This document shows positions 1 through 5,705 of a stretch of DNA of 6,549 nt, in pieces; position 1 is the first letter of the stretch; each line of letters starts with the position of its first letter. Under the pieces are notes generated by a model. The model had not been told where the DNA came from, ran no database searches, and was given only the letters and a program-made list of their open reading frames with translations. The stretch comes from Acidimicrobiaceae bacterium. GTDB lineage: Bacteria > Actinomycetota > Acidimicrobiia > Acidimicrobiales > RAAP-2. Made by a program: the position numbers and the translations under genes. The stretch spans positions 1 to 6,549 of the forward strand of contig JAUTXB010000111.1 in NCBI GenBank assembly GCA_030838245.1, written 5' to 3'.

Positions 1-897
1 GAACGCGTGGGGCATGCCGAGGCAGTCGGCGAACTGGTTCACCGCTCGGGTCTGTGACTGCCTCTGAGCCGGCGTGAGGTTGGAACCGATCGGCGGCACC
101 CTTGCAAAGCCCGAGGGCAGGTCGGACAGGCGGAGGTTGACGGTGTTGACCAACTGCTGATCGGGCGATGGCGGCGCCGTGCTGGGCGTCGTGGTGGGGG
201 AAACGGCCGCGGTACCCGAATCATTGGTGGCGAAGTACACGCCGGCGGCAATGAGCACCGCCACCAGGGTGCCGATGGCCACGAACAAGGTGCGTCGCCG
301 GATGAACCGCCGGGGATTCGTCGGTGGTGTCCCGGGGTCGATCGGTTGCATCGGAGGGGCGGGCGCGGTTGGGGGGACAGGCGCAGTCGGGGGAATCGGC
401 GGTGCTGGCGCGGTCGGCGGAGCGGGCGCCGTCGGGGGAATTGGCGGTGTCGGGGGAGTTGCCGGGCCCGAGGGAGCCGTGGCTCGCACCTGGTCGTCGG
501 TACCCGAAGGACCGGACGCGTTGGCGCCAACCGGGGCACCGCCGTAGCGCGCCAACCAGACCGGGAGTGCCTGGTCGAGATAGGCGGCCTGCCCGGCCGT
601 CACCTTGTCGGCAGGCAGAAAGAAGCGGACCGTCTGCGATCCGGACTGCAGGATCAGCACCATGGCCGTAGTCCCGTCCCCCTGACGCGCCCGGGCCCGG
701 CACGAGGCTGAAGAGAGGCCGGACCACGCCATCAGGCGCTCGGCACCGGGCTCAGGACCCTGCACGGTGATGCCGTCGACAGTGAACAACAGGCTCAGGT
801 CATGGACGGTGGCCGTGCCGCGTTCGTAGTCGCCGCCCAGATCCACGCCGGTGAGCAGCATGCCCTCGGGTGGGAGCGTCGGTTCTTCCGTGCTCAT
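1..897 (-). CDS. Single-pass membrane protein, paralog of its upstream neighbour (3' end beyond window)
   Basis: The frame is open from ATG at 897 to the left edge: 299 codons with no stop, so the C-terminus is missing. Visible parts are a small N-terminal domain (about residues 14-115, with LSLLF at 34-38, GPEPGA at 47-52, WSGL at 58-61 and TVRFFLP at 89-95), a Pro/Ala/Thr-rich linker (about 142-193), an Arg patch (R196-R202), one transmembrane segment (about 204-223) and a Ser/Thr-rich stretch. A domain then begins at SPDQQL (244-249), continues with DLPSGF (259-264) and carries C292. The basic patch before the helix, with no signal peptide, predicts N-inside and C-outside. The start overlaps the upstream stop as ATGA and has a purine-rich ribosome site, so the two genes are probably translationally coupled. 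The folded parts align without gaps to the upstream protein, so this is a tandem duplicate. I recognise no family or function. It could be an envelope sensor or an anchored binding protein, but that is inference. Confidence 0.85.
   Translation of the reverse strand, partial: MSTEEPTLPPEGMLLTGVDLGGDYERGTATVHDLSLLFTVDGITVQGPEPGAERLMAWSGLSSASCRARARQGDGTTAMVLILQSGSQTVRFFLPADKVTAGQAAYLDQALPVWLARYGGAPVGANASGPSGTDDQVRATAPSGPATPPTPPIPPTAPAPPTAPAPPIPPTAPVPPTAPAPPMQPIDPGTPPTNPRRFIRRRTLFVAIGTLVAVLIAAGVYFATNDSGTAAVSPTTTPSTAPPSPDQQLVNTVNLRLSDLPSGFARVPPIGSNLTPAQRQSQTRAVNQFADCLGMPHAF
352..441 (-). repeat. 45-bp tandem duplication encoding the proline-rich linker
   Basis: Residues 153-167 and 168-182 of the left-edge protein are a 15-residue direct duplication of pattern IPPTAPxPPTAPAPP, with x = Ala in the first copy and Val in the second. 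The DNA copies (441-397 and 396-352) differ at several third positions while the peptide is almost unchanged. The duplication is therefore not very recent, or the peptide is kept by selection. Pro-rich stretches before a membrane helix usually act as extended spacers. Confidence 0.75.
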
Positions 898-2309
898 GCC
901 GAGCCCTTTCCTGGTCCTACCGAGGCGACCCGGTGCTCGAGTGTGGAGGCAGAGGCGGACAGCACGTCTGTCGGGAAGACGGTCCCGACGGCGAACGCGC
1001 CCAATGACGCCTCGACCCGATCGCTCGCCACCAAGATCTGATAGTCCTGGACCACGATGGGCTGGCCACCCGAATTCAGTGTGAACGTCGACTCGACCTC
1101 GAGGAGCTGTTCACCAGGAAACGGCGAAATGGCGACCACGTGACCCTCCGCCGGTCCCGGTTTATCGTGACCCCCGCTGCCGTCGTTCACGCCGATCTGG
1201 GCCGAGGCAGCGCCCGCCACCGCGTTGCACTGTGGGAAGCGCGGATTGGCGTAGACGGCATAGTCGCTCGTCTCGTCGGCGTGCGTCCGGACCACTGCTG
1301 ACGTGGACTGGAGCTCGGTGGCCGCGCCGGCGGAGCCAGGCGTCGGTCCGACGTAGATCGGCGACTGGGCCTGGGCCGTCTGGTCCTTGCTCTGCCCGCC
1401 GAGGGCGGTCGTAGCCTGCTCGGCGGTGACGCCCATGCACTTTTGGAACGCGATGGCGATCTGACGCTCGGCCTTCTGGTCGGCCGCGCTGGTCCCACCC
1501 GCTCCCCCCGGCGAGACCTGCCACCCCGAGGGGAGGTCGGTCTGCGCCAGCATGGTGTTCTGAGCGAGCTGTTGATCAGGCGACGGCCGGGTGTTCGAGG
1601 TGGTCGATCTCGACGACTGGTCGGTGGTGGCCAGACCGACCCAGATGCCGACGCCGACCAGGACGAGCAGCATCGAGAGCGACATGCCCACGAACTTGCG
1701 CCGGCGCCGGCGGGAGTGCTCGGCAAGATGGTCGATCGGCTGAATCGCCCAGCCCGAGTGGACGGGGCCCATCGTGGGATAGCCGTATGACCGTGCCGGT
1801 CGTCCAGTCGGTGGTGGCCACGATCCTGGACCTGGTCCGGCTGTTCCGCCGGCCGGCTGTGCCCACGAGCCAGGCAAAGGCCACGGTCCCGGCGCTGTCG
1901 TGTCCCAGGCCGGTCCGCCACCTCGACCCTCCGGACCCCTCCACTGGAGGAGCCGGCGCTCGAGCAACGAGACCTGCACTTGGGAGACCCGGCCGGCCGG
2001 GAGCAGGAACCGGACCGTCCTGCCTGCCGAGGTGACATCGAGCGGGGTGGCGATGCCACCGTCGGTCCCCGATACCACCAGGCCCACCACGACACCGGCC
2101 AGCGCCGACCACTCGACGCGGCGTGAGGCACCGGGCGCGGGTCCGACGATGACGAAACCGACGGCATCGAACAACAGGGTCAACCCGTCGACAGTCTCTG
2201 GTGCCTGGCGCGGATCGCCGATGAGGGACACGCCGTCCAGACGAAAGCCACTGGTCGACTCCATCGGGTCCGACGACGGATGCGCCCCTTGGTGCCCGGG
2301 CTCCGTCAT
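894..2309 (-). CDS. Single-pass membrane protein with N-terminal cytoplasmic domain and two-cysteine external domain
   Basis: The protein has 471 residues from an ATG; an in-frame stop a short way upstream leaves no longer start. In order: a polar N-terminus; a small domain (about 23-124) with LTLLF at 43-47, GPAPGA at 56-61, WSAL at 67-70 and TVRFLLP at 98-104, ending in a likely amphipathic helix; a Gly/Pro/Trp-rich linker (about 125-190); a basic run R200-K205; one transmembrane helix (about 206-227); a Ser/Thr stretch; and a C-terminal domain from SPDQQL (243-248) to the end. Its only two cysteines, C291 and C361, are both in the C-terminal domain, so a disulfide outside the membrane is plausible. 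There is no signal peptide or lipobox. The positive-inside rule gives N-in, C-out. It lies 58 bases after a methyltransferase gene and overlaps the next paralog by four bases (ATGA). I do not recognise the family. The N-terminal domain could be PH-like, judged only from its strand-then-helix pattern. Confidence 0.85.
   Translation of the reverse strand: MTEPGHQGAHPSSDPMESTSGFRLDGVSLIGDPRQAPETVDGLTLLFDAVGFVIVGPAPGASRRVEWSALAGVVVGLVVSGTDGGIATPLDVTSAGRTVRFLLPAGRVSQVQVSLLERRLLQWRGPEGRGGGPAWDTTAPGPWPLPGSWAQPAGGTAGPGPGSWPPPTGRPARSYGYPTMGPVHSGWAIQPIDHLAEHSRRRRRKFVGMSLSMLLVLVGVGIWVGLATTDQSSRSTTSNTRPSPDQQLAQNTMLAQTDLPSGWQVSPGGAGGTSAADQKAERQIAIAFQKCMGVTAEQATTALGGQSKDQTAQAQSPIYVGPTPGSAGAATELQSTSAVVRTHADETSDYAVYANPRFPQCNAVAGAASAQIGVNDGSGGHDKPGPAEGHVVAISPFPGEQLLEVESTFTLNSGGQPIVVQDYQILVASDRVEASLGAFAVGTVFPTDVLSASASTLEHRVASVGPGKGSA
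904..911 (-). promoter_or_regulatory. Ribosome binding site of the left-edge paralog
   Basis: The coding strand reads GGAAAGGG, then six bases, then ATG. It lies inside the last codons of the upstream paralog and supports the ATG at 897 as the start, with reinitiation from the overlapping stop codon. Confidence 0.5.
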
Positions 2310-2326
2310 CGTCCACTCACGGCCAT
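2306..2326 (-). other. Possible six-codon leader mini-ORF ending at the start of the first membrane-protein gene
   Basis: Just before the 471-residue membrane protein, ATG at 2326 opens a six-codon frame (MAVSGR) whose TGA overlaps the gene's ATG as ATGA. A GAGGG lies seven bases before the mini-ORF, which is a better ribosome site than the weak GAGTGG before the gene itself. This could deliver ribosomes to the gene by coupling. A frame this short also arises easily by chance. Confidence 0.2.
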
Positions 2327-2367
2327 CGCTCCGCCCTCACCGCACCATTGTCGTGCATCCGAGCGCC

Positions 2368-3246
2368 TCAGGGTTGTCGTGCCAGCAGGCGTTTGGCTCG
2401 GGAGCGCCATGCCCCTCCACCGCCGTGCTTTTGGATGACCAGGGCAAATGACGTCGTAACGTACTCCCCAAGTTCGGTGCGCAGATGGGTGTTGGTGAAC
2501 GGGGGGACATCGACGTGCCGGTCGGCCGGCTGGCTGCCCTCCGACAGGTCGTAGGCGATCCGGTGACCATCGGCCCGGAGCCGCCTGACCAGGTCCTCGA
2601 CGTCCCGCCGGCGGTAGAGCACCGTTCCGCCCTCGGCGATCGTGTCGGTGTCAGAGGACACATTCAGCTCAGTGGTGTGGACGGCAAGTCCGCCCGGTCT
2701 CAGGCACTCCATCTGGGCGACGACGAAGTCGAGGCCGGCGGCCAGGGAGCCCAGGTGCTCGAAGGCGCATGAGGACCAGGTGAAGTCGAAATCACGCAGG
2801 TCGTCGGGGATGTGGTTCATGTCCAGGTCGCGGTACGCGACACGCTGCCAGAATTCCTCAGGGGGGCAGAACCCGTACTCATTCAGGCCGGCGAGCCCTC
2901 CGGCAAACTCCACACCGGTGTCGGTCCAGCCCGCTTCCCGAGCCTGTTCGGCTCCGAGATCGGTGGCCACCAGGGTGCAGCCCATGCCGGCGAACAGGGA
3001 CACCAGCGCCTCACGGCCCACACCGAAGCCGAGCCCCCTCCGGCCGGTGTGCAGCATGCCCGCTTCTCGCAGCGCCTCGCAGATGAACAGCCATTCCCAC
3101 ATCTTGCGGTGGTCGAAGACTTCTCGAGTCTCGGTTCCGTCCGGGTCCCACATCGGCCGCAGTCGGGCCGACCAACGGAGCAGTGCGGGCGAGTGGATCG
3201 ATTCGTACGTGCAGACCTGCGATGTGAGCACACCCGATGGTGCCAC
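2368..3246 (-). CDS. Class I SAM-dependent methyltransferase, substrate unknown
   Basis: This 292-residue protein has a Rossmann-type methyltransferase core. The glycine-rich SAM loop is GLGFGVGRE (71-79). The acidic residue ending strand 2 is D96 in VATDLG. The motif IV region is FDFTWSSCAFEHLGS (153-167), and LRPGG (182-186) follows as in Methyltransf_11/23-type enzymes. An N-terminal helical part (about 41-63, with MWEW at 49-52) precedes the core, and the C-terminus is basic (RSRAKRLLAR). There is no signal peptide or membrane helix, so it should be cytosolic. The start is GTG at 3246, the first start codon after the hemL stop in the same frame. No clear ribosome site precedes it, and GTG at 3231 or ATG at codon 32 are alternatives. 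From memory, similar enzymes with the GLGFGVGRE loop occur near glycan and polysaccharide genes, but no such gene is visible here. Its 45-base distance from hemL does not make it a haem enzyme. Confidence 0.85.
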   Translation of the reverse strand: MAPSGVLTSQVCTYESIHSPALLRWSARLRPMWDPDGTETREVFDHRKMWEWLFICEALREAGMLHTGRRGLGFGVGREALVSLFAGMGCTLVATDLGAEQAREAGWTDTGVEFAGGLAGLNEYGFCPPEEFWQRVAYRDLDMNHIPDDLRDFDFTWSSCAFEHLGSLAAGLDFVVAQMECLRPGGLAVHTTELNVSSDTDTIAEGGTVLYRRRDVEDLVRRLRADGHRIAYDLSEGSQPADRHVDVPPFTNTHLRTELGEYVTTSFALVIQKHGGGGAWRSRAKRLLARQP

Positions 3247-3278
3247 ACCAAAGACCGGGCCCAGATCCCGCCCCGGTA

Positions 3279-3290
3279 CGCCGGCCGGCG
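3279..3290. repeat. 12-bp perfect palindrome after hemL
   Basis: CGCCGGCCGGCG is self-complementary and begins one base after the hemL stop codon, in the 45-base gap before the methyltransferase. It has no loop and no T-run, so it is not a standard intrinsic terminator. In DNA this rich in G+C it may be chance. Confidence 0.4.
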
Positions 3291-3291
3291 C

Positions 3292-4593
3292 TCAGGCCAG
3301 CGAGTCGAGCACCTCGGCAACCGCCTGCCCGGCCACGTCGACGGCCCAGGCCAGCTCGTCGGGTCCGTGGGCCATCGAGGGGAACGCCACCTCGTAGGGC
3401 CCGGGGGCCAGGGCGATCCCTCGATCGAGCATGGAGCGGAAGAACGGAGCGTAGATACCCGTCGCCGCCGACCGCACCGCACCGTCGTAGTCAGTCACCG
3501 GTCCCTCGCCATCGGCCACGAAGAACAGACCCACCAGTGGGCCGACCACGGGAACCTGGGCCGAGAACCCGCTCCCGGCCATGGCCGCGGTGAGGACCTT
3601 GGCCAGCGAGGCCCCGAACTCCGTCACCCGACCCGACAGCGACGAGTAGGCCGGCGGGTCCATCAGCGTCAGGACGGTCAGGCCGGCCGCGGTGGCGAGC
3701 GGATTCCCCGACAGGGTGCCCGCTTGGTAGACGGGACCGCCTGGCGCCAACACCGACAGGACGTCACGCCGGCCGCCAAATGCCCCAACGGGGAGACCGC
3801 CGCCGATCACCTTGCCGAAACACCACAGGTCGGGCTGGACTCCCGACAACGCAGTGGCGCCGCCAGGGCCCAGACGGAAACCAGTGATCACCTCGTCGAA
3901 GATCAACAGGGCGCCGGCCCCGTCGCAGGCCGACCGCAGGCCCTCGAGGAAGCCCGGCGCCGGAGGGACCAGTCCCATGTTGGCCGCCACCGGTTCGACG
4001 ATGACGCAGGCCACGTCATCACCCAGGTCGGGAACGACGTTGTACGGCGCCACCACGGTCTCACCCACGGCTCCCGCCGGGACGCCGGCCGAGTCGGGAA
4101 GCCCGAGGGTGGCCACACCGCTGCCCCCGCCGGCCAGCAGGCCGTCGGAGTGGCCGTGGTAGCACCCGGCAAACTTCACGATGCGGGACCGGCCGGTGAA
4201 GCCCCGGGCCACTCGGATGGCGCTCATGGCCGCCTCGGTGCCCGACGACACCAGGCGGACCTGGTCGCACCCAGGCACCCGGGCACAGATCGCCTCGGCC
4301 AGGAGCACCTCACCCTCGGTCGGGGCCCCGTAGGTGGTGCCCAGAGCGGCGGCGTCGGTGATGGCGGCGATCACGGCCGGATGGGCATGCCCGAGCAGCG
4401 ACGCCCCGTAGGACTGCACGAAGTCGAGGTAGCGGTTCCCGTCGGCGTCCCAGACCGACGCCCCCTCGCCCCGGGCCACGAAGTAGGGGTGGCCACCGAC
4501 TGATCGGAACGACCGCACCGGAGAGTTCACGCCACCGGGGATGACAGCGAGGGCCCGATCGAAGAGCTCGGCCGAGCGCGTGTTGTCAGCCAC
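3292..4593 (-). CDS. hemL: Glutamate-1-semialdehyde 2,1-aminomutase
   Basis: This PLP enzyme converts glutamate-1-semialdehyde to 5-aminolevulinate, the last step of the C5 route, in the cytosol. Numbered from GTG at 4593 it has 433 residues, close to the roughly 430 usual for the family. Class III aminotransferase features are clear: GGVNSPVR near the N-terminus (20-27), SGTEA (117-121) for the PLP phosphate, CYHGHSD (144-150), EPVA (200-203), FDEVITGFR with the PLP-ring aspartate D233, the Schiff-base lysine K261 in FGKVIGGGLPVGAFGG, and TLSGNP (293-298). I chose 4593 because GAGG sits six bases upstream and the protein then begins just before the conserved region. GTG at 4614 would add seven residues without a ribosome site. 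The start overlaps the end of hemB by eight bases, so the two are co-translated. Having hemL beside hemB and hemD implies the C5 pathway rather than ALA synthase. Confidence 0.96.
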   Translation of the reverse strand: MADNTRSAELFDRALAVIPGGVNSPVRSFRSVGGHPYFVARGEGASVWDADGNRYLDFVQSYGASLLGHAHPAVIAAITDAAALGTTYGAPTEGEVLLAEAICARVPGCDQVRLVSSGTEAAMSAIRVARGFTGRSRIVKFAGCYHGHSDGLLAGGGSGVATLGLPDSAGVPAGAVGETVVAPYNVVPDLGDDVACVIVEPVAANMGLVPPAPGFLEGLRSACDGAGALLIFDEVITGFRLGPGGATALSGVQPDLWCFGKVIGGGLPVGAFGGRRDVLSVLAPGGPVYQAGTLSGNPLATAAGLTVLTLMDPPAYSSLSGRVTEFGASLAKVLTAAMAGSGFSAQVPVVGPLVGLFFVADGEGPVTDYDGAVRSAATGIYAPFFRSMLDRGIALAPGPYEVAFPSMAHGPDELAWAVDVAGQAVAEVLDSLA

Positions 4594-5623
4594 CCAGGAC
4601 CTCGGCCAGATCACCGGCGAAGTAGGTCAGGATGATGTCCGCTCCCGCCCGCTTGACCGCCGTCACCTGCTCGAGGGCGACGGCCGGGCCGTCGATCCAC
4701 CCCCGCTCGGCCGCGGCCTGGATCATGGCGTACTCCCCGCTGACGTGGTACGCCCCCACCGGCACGTCGACGGCGAAAGCCACGTCGGCGATGACGTCGA
4801 GGTAGGTGAGTGCCGGCTTCACCATGACCATGTCAGCCCCCTCGGCGACGTCCAGAGCCACTTCGGCGATGGCCTCCCGGCGGTTGCGGGGGTCCTGCTG
4901 GTACCCCCGGCGGTTGCCGCCACCGGCGATGGTCACGTCGACCGCCTCGCGGAAGGGGCCGTAGAGGGCCGAGGCGTACTTGGCCGCATAGGCGAGGATG
5001 GCCGTGTCGTCCCGACCGTCGCCGTCGAGGGCGGCGCGGATGGCGGCCACCTGGCCATCCATCATGCCGCTGGGGGCGATCACGTCGGCGCCGGCCGCGG
5101 CCTGGGAGACAGCCGTCTGGGCATAGAGGGGCAGAGTGGCGTCGTTGTCGACGTCCCCGGTGATCGGGTCGACGATCCCGCAGTGACCATGGTCGGTGAA
5201 CTCGTCGAGACAGCAGTCGGCGATCAGCACAACGGTGTCACCCACCGCTTCTCGTACCGCGGTCAGTCCCCGCTGCACGATCCCGTCCGGGTCGAAAGCC
5301 TGCGACCCCACCGCGTCCTTGTCCTCGGGCCGGGGCAGCCCGAAGAGGATGAGCCCGGGCACACCCAGGGCGGCGAGCCGCTTCGCCTCGGTGGCCAGGG
5401 TCTCGACCGTGTGCTGCACCACACCGGGAAGGGAGGCGATGGGATGTGGCTCGAGCAACCCATCGGCCACGAACAGGGGGGCGACCAGGTCGTCAACCGA
5501 CAGCCGCGTCTCGGCCACCAGTCTCCGCAAGGCCGGGGTCCTCCGGAGCCGACGCATGCGCCGGGCCGGGAAGACCGACAGCGGGGTGCCCGGTGTGGGG
5601 TTGCTCGGAACGGGGGGCGACAC
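4586..5623 (-). CDS. hemB: Porphobilinogen synthase (5-aminolevulinate dehydratase)
   Basis: HemB condenses two 5-aminolevulinates to porphobilinogen in the cytosol, as a TIM-barrel multimer. The 345 residues fit the family (about 325-340) plus a short Pro-rich N-terminus. The family opening RRLRRTPALRRL is at 24-35. The two active-site lysines are K215 (AAKYASALYGPFR) and K269 (MVMVKPALTYLDV, the Schiff-base lysine). YHVSGEYAM (292-300) is also conserved. The catalytic metal site reads DCCLDEFTDHGHCG (136-149), giving C138, D140 and C148: two cysteines and an aspartate. This lies between the three-Cys zinc type and the all-Asp magnesium type. REAIAE (249-254) keeps the glutamate region linked to the allosteric magnesium site. 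The start is GTG at 5623, with no good Shine-Dalgarno sequence; it may be nearly leaderless. ATG at codon 23 is an alternative but would begin right at the conserved region. The gene lies 81 bases after hemD and overlaps hemL by eight bases. Confidence 0.96.
   Translation of the reverse strand: MSPPVPSNPTPGTPLSVFPARRMRRLRRTPALRRLVAETRLSVDDLVAPLFVADGLLEPHPIASLPGVVQHTVETLATEAKRLAALGVPGLILFGLPRPEDKDAVGSQAFDPDGIVQRGLTAVREAVGDTVVLIADCCLDEFTDHGHCGIVDPITGDVDNDATLPLYAQTAVSQAAAGADVIAPSGMMDGQVAAIRAALDGDGRDDTAILAYAAKYASALYGPFREAVDVTIAGGGNRRGYQQDPRNRREAIAEVALDVAEGADMVMVKPALTYLDVIADVAFAVDVPVGAYHVSGEYAMIQAAAERGWIDGPAVALEQVTAVKRAGADIILTYFAGDLAEVLGG
4600..4603 (-). promoter_or_regulatory. Ribosome binding site that sets the hemL start
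   Basis: GAGG on the coding strand, six bases before GTG at 4593, lies inside the last codons of hemB. The alternative GTG at 4614 has no purine-rich stretch at the right distance, so this site decides the start. Confidence 0.5.
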
Positions 5624-5637
5624 GAATACAAAGCCTA
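5624..5637 (-). promoter_or_regulatory. Possible promoter -10 element just before hemB
   Basis: The coding strand has TAGGCT (5637-5632), which fits the loose actinobacterial TANNNT -10 pattern, followed by eight bases up to the hemB GTG. The patch is noticeably richer in A+T than its surroundings. No convincing -35 box is seen 17 bases upstream. If real, the transcript would start at or within two bases of the start codon, explaining the weak ribosome site. This rests on a single degenerate motif. Confidence 0.2.
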
Positions 5638-5669
5638 CGGCAGGACGGCGGATCCGGTTCCTGGCCTCA

Positions 5670-5705
5670 CAGGCACCAGATCAGGCACCAGATCAGGCAC
5701 CAGAT
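5670..5705. repeat. 12-bp tandem repeat, three perfect copies, at the hemD-hemB junction
   Basis: On the plus strand CAGGCACCAGAT occurs at 5670-5681, 5682-5693 and 5694-5705 without a mismatch. A fourth, degraded copy at 5706-5717 (8 of 12 matching) lies within the last codons of hemD, and the hemD stop (5705-5707) spans the boundary. The array fills almost half of the spacer before hemB. Identical adjacent units suggest recent expansion by slippage, so copy number may vary between strains. Confidence 0.9.

Noticed and set aside
179..547. Plus-strand frame rich in GG-x repeats, resembling a PE_PGRS-like glycine-rich protein.
   Set aside because: It is the antisense image of the Pro/Ala/Thr linker of the membrane protein on the minus strand. 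That frame is open over 299 codons with clear domain conservation to its sister.
1..2309. The two membrane-protein frames as one gene split by a frameshift.
   Set aside because: Each carries its own complete set of N-terminal domain, linker, helix and external domain, and they join by a normal ATGA overlap. This is a duplication.
2341..2367. Stem-loop (GCAC / GTGC around 2342-2355) after the methyltransferase as a terminator.
   Set aside because: The stem is only four base pairs with no T-run; too weak to call.
3279..3290. Palindrome after hemL as an intrinsic terminator.
   Set aside because: It has no loop-forming arrangement beyond perfect self-complementarity and no T-run after it on the coding strand.
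2812..4503. Long 563-codon open frame on the plus strand.
   Set aside because: It runs antisense to hemL and the methyltransferase, both of which have clear family motifs. Long antisense frames are common at this G+C content, and its peptide is rich in His, Arg, Gly and Gln without any domain pattern.
4594..4614. Longer hemL start at GTG 4614.
   Set aside because: It adds seven residues with no ribosome site and a deeper overlap with hemB; GTG at 4593 has GAGG six bases upstream.
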